DNA of 64,000 bases from contig CAZITX010000001.1 of the NCBI GenBank assembly GCA_964542305.1, forward strand, positions 1 through 64,000. Direction: 5' to 3'. This DNA comes from DMER64 sp964542305. GTDB lineage: Bacteria > Bacteroidota > Bacteroidia > Bacteroidales > UBA932. A program made the position numbers and the translations under genes. Every line of letters begins with the position of its first letter. The stretch's first letter is position 1. The notes under the pieces were generated by a model, which was given only the letters and a program-made list of their open reading frames with translations, ran no database searches and was not told where the DNA came from. This document shows positions 25,743 to 34,331 of the stretch, piece after piece.

Positions 25743-27373
25743 AGAACCATTCCGGACAAAGCTCCCGTGTGTTTTCCATTTTTCAGGGTATGTTCCCCGT
25801 TAACCCATATATGATGGATGCCTTCAGGGAATCGGTGCGGATCTTCAAACGTAGCTTTATCAATAATTGCAGCCTGGTTGAACACCACAATATCTGCCCG
25901 GTATCCCGGAACCAGTAATCCCCGGTCTTTCAAACCCAGCCTGGAAGCAGGTAAAGACGATACTTTCTTTATGGCCTGTGACAGATCCATTAGTTTTCCG
26001 TCCCGGCAGTATTTCCCCAAAAACCGGGGGAAAGTACCGTAAGAACGCGGATGAGGAATGGTTAAGGACAACGGACCAGCGGGAGAGTAAACACTTCCAT
26101 CGGAAGCCGGCATAGCTAAAGGATGAGAGAGAAACATCCTGACATTGTCTTCACTCATGGCAAAGGCCACAATATCGGGAGAGAGTCGTTCTTCTATAAG
26201 AAGGTCACGCACAAATTCCCATTCGGATTTGCCGGCAATACGGGCGCATTCCTCCAGGTTTTTACTCATGTATGCGTCTTTATTTTCTTGTAAGCTACAG
26301 GAAGAAATGACTACGTTTTGAGCTCCTCCCAAACGGGCAAAGCGGGATTCAGCATATTTACCGAATTCTGTGTCTGTTGCGTTGTCCTTTAAGCGTGAAA
26401 CGATATCATCTGTGGATCCCTGCCTGCCGTCCAAAGGAATAAACGTTGTTAATCCGGTAGAAAAAGCAATATAGGGATAGCGGTCAAAGGCAATATCCAG
26501 TCCGTCGCGCCGGGCTTTATCAATGATCTCAAGCAAGGCGGGGCCTTTGTGCCAGTTGTTGGGGTTCTGCGCTTTCAGGTGTGATATCTGAAGCCGTACT
26601 CCTGCTTCAAACGACATACCAATAGCCTCGGAAACAGCTTCTTCAACCCGGTCGTCTTCGTTACGCATGTGTATGGCAAACAACCCGTTGTGTTTGGCTA
26701 CAACTTTTAAAAGTTCCACGAGTTCTTCCCTGGAAGCATAAGCTCCCGGAGCATACTCCAGTCCGCAGGAAAGACCCCGGCTTCCCTGTTCAAGCTGAAT
26801 GTCCAGCAATTGTTTCATTTCTTCAATCCGGGAAGGGGTCGCCGGTGCATTCCATTCTCCGATAACTGCTGAGCGTATGGATCCCTGCCCGGTGAAAGAA
26901 CAATAATTAATACCGATCTTGTTTTTATGCAAAGCATCGAAAAAGGAAGCGGCACTGTCATACGGGCCATCCGGGAATGGTGAGCCTCCGCAATTACCTC
27001 CGGCATCTGTGGTAATTCCCTGGAAAATACGGCTGTCACCCCGGGGGCACTGAAGCAGTTTTGTGTCTGTATGAGTATGTATATCTATGAAGCCGGGACT
27101 GATGACCATCCCTTTGGCATCTATTACATGATCGGCATAATCTCCCAAACGTCCCAGAGCGGCAATTTTGCCGTCCTTTATGCCCACATCACCGCGAATA
27201 GGGGCGGATCCGTCTCCTGAATAAATAAGTCCGTTGGAAACGATAGTCTGAAACGGCTGCGAAACCCGGGTGTTGGCAGATAGTGTTTTCAGGCCGCCGG
27301 CAGAAGCTACCAGGCCGGTCCCAAGCAAGGCACTTTGTTTTAAAAACGTTCTACGGGAAATATTGGAGTTCAT
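25739..27373 (-). CDS. D-aminoacylase / N-acyl-D-amino-acid deacylase, Tat-exported
   Basis: The 544-residue amidohydrolase has a clear twin-arginine signal, SRRTFLKQSALLGTG. Metal-binding motifs include FIDIHTHTDTKLLQ after the N-terminal beta domain, an internal HMRNEDDRVEEA and SHLKAQNP, and a C-terminal amidohydrolase sandwich (GYRADIVVFN). Family members deacylate N-acyl-D-amino acids; close relatives act on dipeptides, so the exact substrate is open. It overlaps the upstream ApbE-like gene by 23 bp and is the last gene of that operon. It may act on cell-wall-derived D-amino acid compounds in the periplasm. Confidence 0.9.
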   Translation of the reverse strand: MNSNISRRTFLKQSALLGTGLVASAGGLKTLSANTRVSQPFQTIVSNGLIYSGDGSAPIRGDVGIKDGKIAALGRLGDYADHVIDAKGMVISPGFIDIHTHTDTKLLQCPRGDSRIFQGITTDAGGNCGGSPFPDGPYDSAASFFDALHKNKIGINYCSFTGQGSIRSAVIGEWNAPATPSRIEEMKQLLDIQLEQGSRGLSCGLEYAPGAYASREELVELLKVVAKHNGLFAIHMRNEDDRVEEAVSEAIGMSFEAGVRLQISHLKAQNPNNWHKGPALLEIIDKARRDGLDIAFDRYPYIAFSTGLTTFIPLDGRQGSTDDIVSRLKDNATDTEFGKYAESRFARLGGAQNVVISSCSLQENKDAYMSKNLEECARIAGKSEWEFVRDLLIEERLSPDIVAFAMSEDNVRMFLSHPLAMPASDGSVYSPAGPLSLTIPHPRSYGTFPRFLGKYCRDGKLMDLSQAIKKVSSLPASRLGLKDRGLLVPGYRADIVVFNQAAIIDKATFEDPHRFPEGIHHIWVNGEHTLKNGKHTGALSGMVL

Positions 27374-28355
27374 TTCGGGGTGTTATGTTGGTAGTTGTGT
27401 ATTTTTTAATCTGATCTTCCTGAAAATAGTACAATATAGTCTGAATGTCACTTTGCGTTTCTATGAACCGGATGCTTTTCTCCAATCCCATGGAATAAAA
27501 TGCGACACTGTATACAGCTGCTTCCAGGCAGGTTTCAGATACGACCAGGGTACTTATTATTGGGTCTTCAACAGGGTACCCTGTCCGAGAATTGAAAAGT
27601 GTATTGACAATTTTTCCTTCCCTGGTTTTAAAATTTGTCAGACTTCCTGCGATCGCCATTGCCTTTTCTGAAAGGTAGATCACGTCTGTATTGGATTCAT
27701 CAATTATGATCCTCCAGGGAGTTCCTGAAGGATTCAAACCTTTGCAGAACACAACTTTGCCGACTTCAATCATATAATTGGTAATGTCCTGCTGGTCAAG
27801 CAATATCCCCAGCATATCTGCCGCATAACCGATTCCAATGGCATTCAGGTTTAATTGTATCCTGGGATCTTCTTTGACAACTTTTCCCTGGTCAATGTGT
27901 ATTTTCCACAATCCCGTATATTCCAGGACTCTGGCAATGTCATCTGCTGAAACATTTTGGTAATTACTCATATTGTAGCCCCAGAGATCCTGTAACGGTT
28001 TGGTGGTGGTGTTCAAATAGGCCCCGGTTTTTTCGGCAACTTCCTTCGCCTTTGTCAAAACGGCATTGAAAGCAGAATCTGTGTTAAGATCCTTATTGCT
28101 GTTGACATTGTTGATGACAGAAGTTTTGTAATACAGGGAAAGGGATTTGTCAATCATATAAGCCTGACGACGGGCGGCTCTTCTTATGTCGGATTCAAAA
28201 GTCCAGGGGGCATAAGATGGTACCTGGTATACGATCTGGAAAGAATACCCCATAACCACCCCGGTTACTGTCTTGTATTTTCCGGTAGTTGAACATCCGG
28301 AGAAGGCCGTTATTAAGCCCGAGAAAAGAAGTGTGATCAATAATATTCGTTTCAT
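27351..28355 (-). CDS. ApbE-like lipoprotein, degenerate active site
   Basis: The 334-residue lipoprotein (lipobox ending AFSGC) has ApbE fold similarity along its length but lacks the expected functional residues. The canonical AIAKGY lysine is Ile here (NAIGIGYAAD). The DPRTG aspartate segment reads FNSRTGYP, and the metal-binding SADAxAT near the C-terminus is CLEAAVYSVAF. It overlaps the intact apbE by 4 bp. Either it has lost flavin transfer and become a structural or regulatory partner, or it uses another chemistry. Confidence 0.82.
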   Translation of the reverse strand: MKRILLITLLFSGLITAFSGCSTTGKYKTVTGVVMGYSFQIVYQVPSYAPWTFESDIRRAARRQAYMIDKSLSLYYKTSVINNVNSNKDLNTDSAFNAVLTKAKEVAEKTGAYLNTTTKPLQDLWGYNMSNYQNVSADDIARVLEYTGLWKIHIDQGKVVKEDPRIQLNLNAIGIGYAADMLGILLDQQDITNYMIEVGKVVFCKGLNPSGTPWRIIIDESNTDVIYLSEKAMAIAGSLTNFKTREGKIVNTLFNSRTGYPVEDPIISTLVVSETCLEAAVYSVAFYSMGLEKSIRFIETQSDIQTILYYFQEDQIKKYTTTNITPRNELQYFP

Positions 28356-29368
28356 AAGCCGGTTTGGATATTATTGGTGGCGTAGGTTTTAAAAACGCCG
28401 TTTTCGTCATAGATCAGAAAAGCGTCCACATCTGGATTTTTGTTAAGAAAAGTTTTACTGGATTCCAGTCCCATGACCATAAAAGCGGTCGCAAAAGCAT
28501 CTGCACTCATACAATCTTTCGCTATTACTGTGGCGCTTAAGAGATTGTGTAATACGGGCTCGCCCGTACGGGGATCAATGGTGTGGGCATATTTTTTCCC
28601 GTTTTCAATATAAAAATTTCTGTAGTTGCCTGAAGTTGCCAAAGCCTTGTCAGTTAAATATATAACTACTTCAATGCTTTCTCCGGGATGTACGTTCCCA
28701 TACACGGGGCTGTCAATTCCTATTCTCCATGGTTTGCGTTCCGGGTTGAATCCCTTGCAGACAATTTCACCCCCGATTTCCACAAGTAAATCAGTAATGC
28801 CCAAACGCGCAAGACCATCGGCTACCAGGTCGCAGGCAAACCCCTTGGCTATGGCATTCATATTCAGTTGGCTCCTGGGGTCTTTTTTGTACAGCAGGGT
28901 GTCTTCCATATAGAATTTATCCATACCAGTATATTGCTTTGTTTCTTCAGGATCCCACTTCTTAAGCGAATCTCTTCTTTCGGAACCGAAACCCCAGTAA
29001 TTAAAAAAAGGTGCCGCAGATATATCAAAAGCACCGTCTGTTTGCATGGAAATTTCCTGTGCTCTTTCAAATACAATCCTGAACAAACTGTCCGTCCTGT
29101 GTGATAAATTATGATTAAGTTCACTGAGTAAGGAATGATTGTTGTATATAGAAAAAGAATGATTGATCCTGTCCAGGCATTGTCCTGTTACCCGGTTAAC
29201 CCGGGAAGAAAAGTCTGAAGAAGCCCCGGCAGGGGGCCTGTATGTAATGGAATAAGTGGTTCCCAAAGCGCTGCCCTGAAAACGGATATAATCCTCTGCA
29301 GAATCACACCCGGCAAGAATGAATGCCATTGATAACAGGACAATGAATGGAAATGGTTTTTTAATCAT
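28352..29368 (-). CDS. apbE: FAD:protein FMN transferase (ApbE), lipoprotein
   Basis: The protein has 338 residues from the ATG at 29368; a GTG two codons upstream also opens the frame. The lipobox ends in LAGC. Canonical motifs are LGTTYSITY, FDISAAPFFNYWGFG, NMNAIAKGFACDL, HTIDPRTGEP and MSADAFATAF. ApbE covalently attaches FMN to Thr/Ser of periplasmic or membrane electron-transfer proteins such as RnfG or NqrC. No target is encoded in this window. It heads an operon with the degenerate paralogue and the D-aminoacylase. Confidence 0.94.
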   Translation of the reverse strand: MIKKPFPFIVLLSMAFILAGCDSAEDYIRFQGSALGTTYSITYRPPAGASSDFSSRVNRVTGQCLDRINHSFSIYNNHSLLSELNHNLSHRTDSLFRIVFERAQEISMQTDGAFDISAAPFFNYWGFGSERRDSLKKWDPEETKQYTGMDKFYMEDTLLYKKDPRSQLNMNAIAKGFACDLVADGLARLGITDLLVEIGGEIVCKGFNPERKPWRIGIDSPVYGNVHPGESIEVVIYLTDKALATSGNYRNFYIENGKKYAHTIDPRTGEPVLHNLLSATVIAKDCMSADAFATAFMVMGLESSKTFLNKNPDVDAFLIYDENGVFKTYATNNIQTGL

Positions 29369-29373
29369 AGACA

Positions 29374-29381
29374 CAAAGCTA
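29374..29381 (-). promoter_or_regulatory. -7 element (TAGCTTTG) for the apbE operon
   Basis: An exact minus-strand TAnnTTTG ending 5 nt before the apbE ATG, so a leaderless transcript is expected. It is back to back with the divergent element at 29396. Confidence 0.55.
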
Positions 29382-29395
29382 CAAATTTTTTTACC

Positions 29396-29403
29396 TACAT
29401 TTG
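29396..29403 (+). promoter_or_regulatory. -7 element (TACATTTG) for the 29419 operon
   Basis: An exact plus-strand match, 15 nt before the ATG at 29419. Confidence 0.6.
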
Positions 29404-29418
29404 CAGATTATAATTGAT

Positions 29419-30465
29419 ATGATAAGGAAAAGCACATTATTTCCCGTTTTGTTGTTTCTGGTATCTTTGATGCTTGTAACAGGCTGTAATAAAGAAGATC
29501 CGGAAACATTGTATATGTCAGGATCCCTGACGTTCGATCTGCCGGAATACTGTTTCCCCGGAGAAACGTTTCAGGTAGAAGCTTCCGGTATTACAAGTCC
29601 TAAAGGAGATTCTGTCGTTTTCACCTTTGAGGGGGAGTATTTTACCCCCGATTCCATAGTGGCCGCCTCTGCAGGGATAACCGTACCGGACAGCCTGGGG
29701 ACGTATACACTAACCCTGACGGCCCGCGCCGATGGATATGCCAATAGTGTGACCAGCAGGAAAACTACAGTCATCCACAACGTTTTCTCTGTAATGTTAG
29801 AGGGTTTTGAACTTTCTGCTGATTCTGTCATTGATCCAAGGGACAACCACGTTTATTATTACAAACGTTATGGAAATCTGGACTGGTTCATTCAGAATCT
29901 GAATTGGAACGAAGCTGGTCTTACTTACGACAATGTCCCGGCTCTCGGAAACATGCTGGGAGGACTCTATACATGGAACCAGGCAATGTCGGGAGAAAAT
30001 GCTCCCGTCAACCCGCCGGTTTCCGCATCCGGAATTGCCGCGGGTCCCCAGGGTGTTTGCCCTCCGGGGTGGAAGGTGCCTACTGCCGAAGATTGGGCCA
30101 ATCTGGCTTCTTCCGTAACGGGTACCAATATGGGATTTCTTGATCCGTGGAACGGCCTTGGAGAAATGTTGGCCGTTGATGCAAAAGTCAACGGGAATAA
30201 ACTTTGGAAATACCATCCCGATAACGAAAAAACGAACACTGCGGGGTGGAACGCAATACCTGCCGGCTATGCCGTTTTGTCTGGAGAAAGTTTTTCCGGA
30301 AAAGGTCAGTCTTCTTTTTGGTGGTCGGCTGCAGCAGACGGGAACCAGGGTTATTACAGACTGATCCATTATGCCGTTGACAGGTTTTCCTGTGCAACGG
30401 CAGATAAATCTGCAGTATACGCCTCTGTCCGTTGTGTACGTATATCACAGGAGAATTCTAACTGA
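29419..30465 (+). CDS. Lipoprotein with fibrobacter succinogenes major paralogous domain
   Basis: The protein has 348 residues from the ATG at 29419. Its lipobox ends in LVTGC, so it is probably an outer-membrane lipoprotein. A beta-rich N-terminal region (about 30-140) precedes a FISUMP domain recognisable by GNLDWFIQNLNW, GGLYTWNQAM, CPPGWKVPTAEDWANL, SSFWWSAAADG and the terminal SVRCVR. The domain's molecular role is unknown; it is common on surface lipoproteins of Bacteroidota. Two TPM genes follow in the same run. Confidence 0.88.
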   Translation: MIRKSTLFPVLLFLVSLMLVTGCNKEDPETLYMSGSLTFDLPEYCFPGETFQVEASGITSPKGDSVVFTFEGEYFTPDSIVAASAGITVPDSLGTYTLTLTARADGYANSVTSRKTTVIHNVFSVMLEGFELSADSVIDPRDNHVYYYKRYGNLDWFIQNLNWNEAGLTYDNVPALGNMLGGLYTWNQAMSGENAPVNPPVSASGIAAGPQGVCPPGWKVPTAEDWANLASSVTGTNMGFLDPWNGLGEMLAVDAKVNGNKLWKYHPDNEKTNTAGWNAIPAGYAVLSGESFSGKGQSSFWWSAAADGNQGYYRLIHYAVDRFSCATADKSAVYASVRCVRISQENSN

Positions 30466-30473
30466 GTAATAAA

Positions 30474-30905
30474 ATGGTAAAATTGTTTACATCTCAGGAA
30501 AAAAAACGCATAGTGGCTGCCATAACGCAGGCTGAACTAAAAACCTCCGGAGAAATAAGGGTTCATATAGAGGGTTATTGCCCTTCCTCATCCCTGGACA
30601 GGGCCATTTTTGTATTCAATCAGTTGAAAATGTACAAGACCAGGGAACGGAATTCTGTACTGATCTACCTGGCCACCGAATCGAAGAAATTTTCCATACT
30701 TGGTGATACAGGAATCAATGCAGTCGTTCCGGAAGGATTCTGGGAATCTGTTAAAGAGATTATGCAGGACTCCTTCAGATCCGGCAAATTTGCAGACGGG
30801 ATCTGTGCCGTTGTGGAAGAGATCGGGGTAAAGCTTGCCGAGTTTTTCCCTTACAGGGATGATGACAAAAATGAATTGCCAAACGACATATCTTTCGGAT
30901 CATGA
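30474..30905 (+). CDS. TPM domain protein, short cytoplasmic form
   Basis: The 143-residue protein consists of a TPM (TLP18.3/Psb32/MOLO-1) domain without signal peptide (TSGEIRVHIEGYC; ERNSVLIYLATESKKFSILGDTGIN; FADGICAVVEEIG). It starts 8 bp after the lipoprotein gene, and its stop overlaps the next TPM start by 4 bp. Short and long TPM genes usually follow lemA, but no lemA is present here. The exact role is unknown; some TPM proteins have phosphatase activity. Confidence 0.85.
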   Translation: MVKLFTSQEKKRIVAAITQAELKTSGEIRVHIEGYCPSSSLDRAIFVFNQLKMYKTRERNSVLIYLATESKKFSILGDTGINAVVPEGFWESVKEIMQDSFRSGKFADGICAVVEEIGVKLAEFFPYRDDDKNELPNDISFGS

Positions 30906-31738
30906 AAAAAACCGGTTTGATAATCCTTGCGGGTCTTATTCTTACGACTGTTTGTCACCCGCTTATGTCACAGGTTCCTGACCGTCCCTCAGAACAACGT
31001 CTGGTAAATGATTTTGCCGGGCTTTTCTCTTTACAGGAACGGGAAATCCTGGAGGCCGACCTTGTACATTTTGACGATTCCACATCCAATCAGATATGTG
31101 TGGTCACTGTCAAAGATCTTCAGGGAGAGGACATCAATATGGCTGCGTATAAAATTCTTGTGGAATGGGGGGTGGGTACATCTGAAAACAATAACGGGGC
31201 AGTACTTCTGGTGGAGCACGATCCTGCAAAAAGCGGGGGCCGTGTGGCAATATCGGTGGGATACGGACTGGAAGGTGTTCTGACCGATGCGCTTTCAAAA
31301 AGGATCATTACATATGATATGATTCCCGAGTTTAAAGAAGACCGATATTATGAAGGGATAAAAGCAGGTGTTTTTTCTATTATGGATGTGGCTACGGGCG
31401 AGTACAATAAAGCAAGAGAAAATGACGAAGACACTCCGGCGGGAATCATAGTTATCCTTACGTTATTTATTATTCTGTTCTTTTTTGTGCTAATCATATC
31501 TATTGCCAACAAGCGCAAAGGTCCTACCAACCTGGGGGGCAATAACCGAAAAGGTCCGAGTATCCTGGAACTGATGATACTTGCCAATTTACTGGGAGGC
31601 AGAACCCGGGGGATCGGCGGATTTGGAAGCGGTGGTTTTGGCGGAGGAGGTTTTGGCGGAGGAGGCTTTGGCGGAGGAGGCTTTGGCGGTTTTGGCGGTG
31701 GCCTTGGTGGCGGTGGCGGAGCTTCCGGGAGCTGGTAG
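30902..31738 (+). CDS. TPM domain protein with glycine-rich C-terminal tail
   Basis: The 278-residue protein has a signal peptide, a periplasmic TPM domain (about 30-165; VVTVKDLQGEDINMAAYKI, VGYGLEGVLTD), one membrane helix (about 180-200) and a C-terminal tail of GGGF/GGFG repeats. The tail is encoded by tandem 15-bp units at 31640-31684. The glycine tail is typical of YgcG-type TPM proteins. The last 150 bp lie opposite the phoH 3' end. Confidence 0.88.
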   Translation: MKKTGLIILAGLILTTVCHPLMSQVPDRPSEQRLVNDFAGLFSLQEREILEADLVHFDDSTSNQICVVTVKDLQGEDINMAAYKILVEWGVGTSENNNGAVLLVEHDPAKSGGRVAISVGYGLEGVLTDALSKRIITYDMIPEFKEDRYYEGIKAGVFSIMDVATGEYNKARENDEDTPAGIIVILTLFIILFFFVLIISIANKRKGPTNLGGNNRKGPSILELMILANLLGGRTRGIGGFGSGGFGGGGFGGGGFGGGGFGGFGGGLGGGGGASGSW

Positions 31739-32674
31739 GTCACTGAAAGCAGCCACGATCTTTTTTACCAGTGGATGACGGATTATATCACCCGAATCAA
31801 AACGAACAAAAGCAATTCCTTTTATATTTTTCAATAACTCCATACAAAGGGATAACCCGCTGTCGCTCTTTCGTACCAGGTCAATCTGGCTGGTATCTCC
31901 CGTAATAATAAATTTTGCGTTTTTACCCATACGGGTGAGAAACATTTTCAATTGTGCAAGACTTGTATTCTGTGCTTCGTCAAGTATGACACACGCATTA
32001 TCCAGTGTCCTTCCTCTCATATACGCCAGGGGTGCGATCTGTACTGTTCCTTCCTCCATAAGCGATTCAAGTTTTTTCCCTGGGATCATATCCCGGAGGG
32101 CATCATAAAGAGGTTGCAGGTAAGGGTCCAGTTTCTCTTTCATATCTCCCGGCAAAAAGCCCAGCTGTTCTCCGGCTTCAACAGCCGGACGGGTCAAAAT
32201 GATCTTTCTGATTTCCTTGTTTTTCCATGCACGTACAGCAAGGGCAATGGCTGTATACGTTTTTCCTGTACCTGCGGGCCCTTCGGCAAATATCAGATCA
32301 TTTTGCTCATACGACGTTACCAATATTTCCTGATTGGCGGTACGGGCCTTAATGATCCTTCCGTTATTTCCGTATACCAGGACATTTTCGGGGTCCTGTC
32401 CGTTTTCTCCGGCAGGTTTTACGGCACCCCGGATTATAGCCGTTATGCTTTCTTTTGAAAGATGATGCCTTTTTTCATACAGGGTAACCAGAGTGTCCAG
32501 TTTTTCTTCAAAACGGTCAATAACCTCAGAAGGTCCCTGTACTTTTATTTGCTCTCCGCGCGCGAAGATCTTCAATTGGGGAAACGCTTCTTTCAGAAGA
32601 GGTAACAGGAGGCTGTCGGGTCCATACAGAAGAGCCGGATGGATGGTTTCCAAAATAAAGGTTTTTTCGTTCAT
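31589..32674 (-). CDS. PhoH family ATPase
   Basis: The protein has 361 residues from the ATG at 32674 (MNEKTFILETIHPALL); an ATG at 32698 adds eight residues. Walker A is GPAGTGKTYTA and Walker B is ACVILDEAQNT, with TGDTSQIDL sensor motifs. PhoH proteins are RNA/nucleotide-binding P-loop ATPases. The conserved domain ends near LVKKIVAAF. The last 40 or so residues are an Ala/Ser/Lys/Thr low-complexity tail read antisense to the glycine repeats of the convergent TPM gene. The 5' end overlaps the upstream CapA-like gene by about 149 bp. Confidence 0.92.
   Translation of the reverse strand: MNEKTFILETIHPALLYGPDSLLLPLLKEAFPQLKIFARGEQIKVQGPSEVIDRFEEKLDTLVTLYEKRHHLSKESITAIIRGAVKPAGENGQDPENVLVYGNNGRIIKARTANQEILVTSYEQNDLIFAEGPAGTGKTYTAIALAVRAWKNKEIRKIILTRPAVEAGEQLGFLPGDMKEKLDPYLQPLYDALRDMIPGKKLESLMEEGTVQIAPLAYMRGRTLDNACVILDEAQNTSLAQLKMFLTRMGKNAKFIITGDTSQIDLVRKSDSGLSLCMELLKNIKGIAFVRFDSGDIIRHPLVKKIVAAFSDLPAPGSSATATKATAKTAKASSAKASSAKTSSAKTTASKSADPPGSASQ
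31640..31684 (+). repeat. Three tandem 15-bp glycine-encoding repeats
   Basis: Units GGCGGAGGAGG(C/T)TTT at 31640, 31655 and 31670 encode GGGGF on the plus strand. On the minus strand they encode Ala-Ser-Ser-Ala-Lys-type units in the phoH tail, so copy-number change would alter both proteins in frame. Confidence 0.85.
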
Positions 32675-33764
32675 ATGTAGGGTTTCGTCTGCGTTCATAT
32701 ATACCGGGAGAAGTTTCCCGCATAAAGTTACGAAGTGTTTTTATTGTTTTATCAATTACAGGTAAATCAGCGGGGATTTCAAAAAGTTCCCCGTATATGC
32801 GGGCATCTGAAACTGGTAGAACCAGATAGGCTTTTTTTCCGTCCGGATCAGGTCTCCAGCACCAAATCCATTCATACCAGGGATAATCTATTCGGGGACC
32901 TTCTTTTGTAAGGACTATGCCAAATGAAAGTATCATACCCATCCTGGTCAGGGGATCAGGTTGATTGGAAATAAAATTTCCAAGGGAATAAGCGGATAAA
33001 AAAACAGTTTCCCCGTTGGCATCTTTCCTTATATCTATACTTTGTGGTACATGGGGATGTGATCCCACGACGGCAGAAACGCCTGCCCTGTATAGCCAGT
33101 CGGATATAAATTTTTGATATCCTGAAGGAAACATTCTGTATTCTTGCCCCCAGTGCATACAACATATGATGCTGTGAGCGCCGTTGTCCCTGACTTCACT
33201 AATATGTTTTTTGATGAGATTTGTATCTATACGGTTTAACCCGGGACTATCCCCTGAGATCAACCTGTTGCTGTTGTAAGTGTAGTTGAGGACAGCCACT
33301 TTTATTCCTTTTTTTGACAAGATGACCCAGGGGGGATCAGTGCCGCAGTGGTTCACACCCAGTGAATCATACAAAGCTACAGTTCTCAGGGCGCCTTCTG
33401 TCCCTTTATCAAAAATGTGGTTGTTCGCAGTAAGAAAAATGTTAACACCGGCTCTTTGGGTTGCCAGGGCCAGTTCGTTAGGAGAAGAAAAGGACGGATA
33501 GCCGGAATAGGGCGGGCCATTGAATGTGGTTTCCATATTCAGACCGGCAAAATGGACATTTTTAAACCGGTCTTTTACATACACAAAACAAGTGTCATAA
33601 CTGTATGATCCGTCATCTTGCAGGGCTGAACGAATCTGCGATCCATGTTGCATGAGATCTCCCGCAAAACAAAACCTGACAGCTTCGGGATCCTGTGCAA
33701 AAAGCGATCCGGGCAGATTGAACAAAATTCCTGAGATAAACAGTAAGAGCGAATAGTTTTTCAT
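32526..33764 (-). CDS. CapA-like metallophosphoesterase family protein, exported
   Basis: The 412-residue protein has a signal peptide (to about LPGSLFAQ) and a CapA domain: CFAGDLMQHG, GLNMETTF, TANNHIFDKG, CMHWGQEY, VGSHPHVPQ and YSLGNF, the metal-binding pattern of the family. Members take part in poly-gamma-glutamate or capsule-related processes, but the function here is unknown. The domain ends near TIKTLRNFMRE. The final 50-57 residues are basic and Ser/Arg-rich and are read out of frame through the phoH start, so they may be a readthrough tail after a lost stop codon. Confidence 0.82.
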   Translation of the reverse strand: MKNYSLLLFISGILFNLPGSLFAQDPEAVRFCFAGDLMQHGSQIRSALQDDGSYSYDTCFVYVKDRFKNVHFAGLNMETTFNGPPYSGYPSFSSPNELALATQRAGVNIFLTANNHIFDKGTEGALRTVALYDSLGVNHCGTDPPWVILSKKGIKVAVLNYTYNSNRLISGDSPGLNRIDTNLIKKHISEVRDNGAHSIICCMHWGQEYRMFPSGYQKFISDWLYRAGVSAVVGSHPHVPQSIDIRKDANGETVFLSAYSLGNFISNQPDPLTRMGMILSFGIVLTKEGPRIDYPWYEWIWCWRPDPDGKKAYLVLPVSDARIYGELFEIPADLPVIDKTIKTLRNFMRETSPGIYERRRNPTYERKNLYFGNHPSGSSVWTRQPPVTSSERSVSPIEDLRARRANKSTGTF

Positions 33765-33814
33765 ATAGCAGACTGCAAGTTACCCCTTTTTTTACAGATC
33801 CCGTTTTTTTGATG

Positions 33815-33822
33815 TATATTTG
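33815..33822 (+). promoter_or_regulatory. -7 element (TATATTTG) for SPOR-gcvT-M28 genes
   Basis: An exact plus-strand match, 29 nt upstream of the ATG at 33852. Confidence 0.6.
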
Positions 33823-33851
33823 TGAACCATAAACTATCTAATCTATTTATT

Positions 33852-34328
33852 ATGAAGAAAATATTCCCGTTGCTAATAGGTATCATACTGCTGGGCAGTG
33901 TGAGTTCCTGCGATTGGATACGTGCCAGATTAGGCATGCCTACTTCTGAAGAACTTCAACAAAAACAGGAACAGATCATAAAAGATTCTCTGGAAAAAGT
34001 CGCCAGGGAACAGGAAGCGGCTCAACTCGAACAGTTTCGCCTGGATTCACTTGCAAAAATTGAAGCACAAAAATCTGCTTTGGCAAGATATCATGTAGTT
34101 GTAGGGAGTTTTATTATGGATAACAATGCCGGCAGAATGATGCAGAAATTGCCCGAACTGGGATATGAACCCGTTCGGATTGAATTCAAAAACGGTTATT
34201 CTGTAATCTCTGCTTATCAGACAAACTCACTGCCTGATGCCTATAACAAGATGTACAAAATGTTTTCTCTGGACATCACTCCATATGATGTCTGGGTGTA
34301 TGATACGAATCAAAAATTACACTTCTGA
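33852..34328 (+). CDS. SPOR domain lipoprotein
   Basis: The protein has 158 residues from the ATG at 33852; the upstream GTG at 33822 overlaps the -7 element and is rejected. The lipobox ends in SVSSC. A Gln/Glu/Lys-rich helical linker follows (about 35-80), then a SPOR domain (about 85-155; ARYHVVVGSF, GYEPVRIEFKNGYSVIS). SPOR domains bind denuded septal peptidoglycan. It lies 3 bp upstream of gcvT. Confidence 0.88.
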   Translation: MKKIFPLLIGIILLGSVSSCDWIRARLGMPTSEELQQKQEQIIKDSLEKVAREQEAAQLEQFRLDSLAKIEAQKSALARYHVVVGSFIMDNNAGRMMQKLPELGYEPVRIEFKNGYSVISAYQTNSLPDAYNKMYKMFSLDITPYDVWVYDTNQKLHF

Positions 34329-34331
34329 TCT

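Noticed and set aside
29797..30369. A 190-residue open frame antisense to the fibrobacter-domain lipoprotein
   Set aside because: The plus-strand lipoprotein has a signal peptide and recognised domain; the antisense frame has neither.
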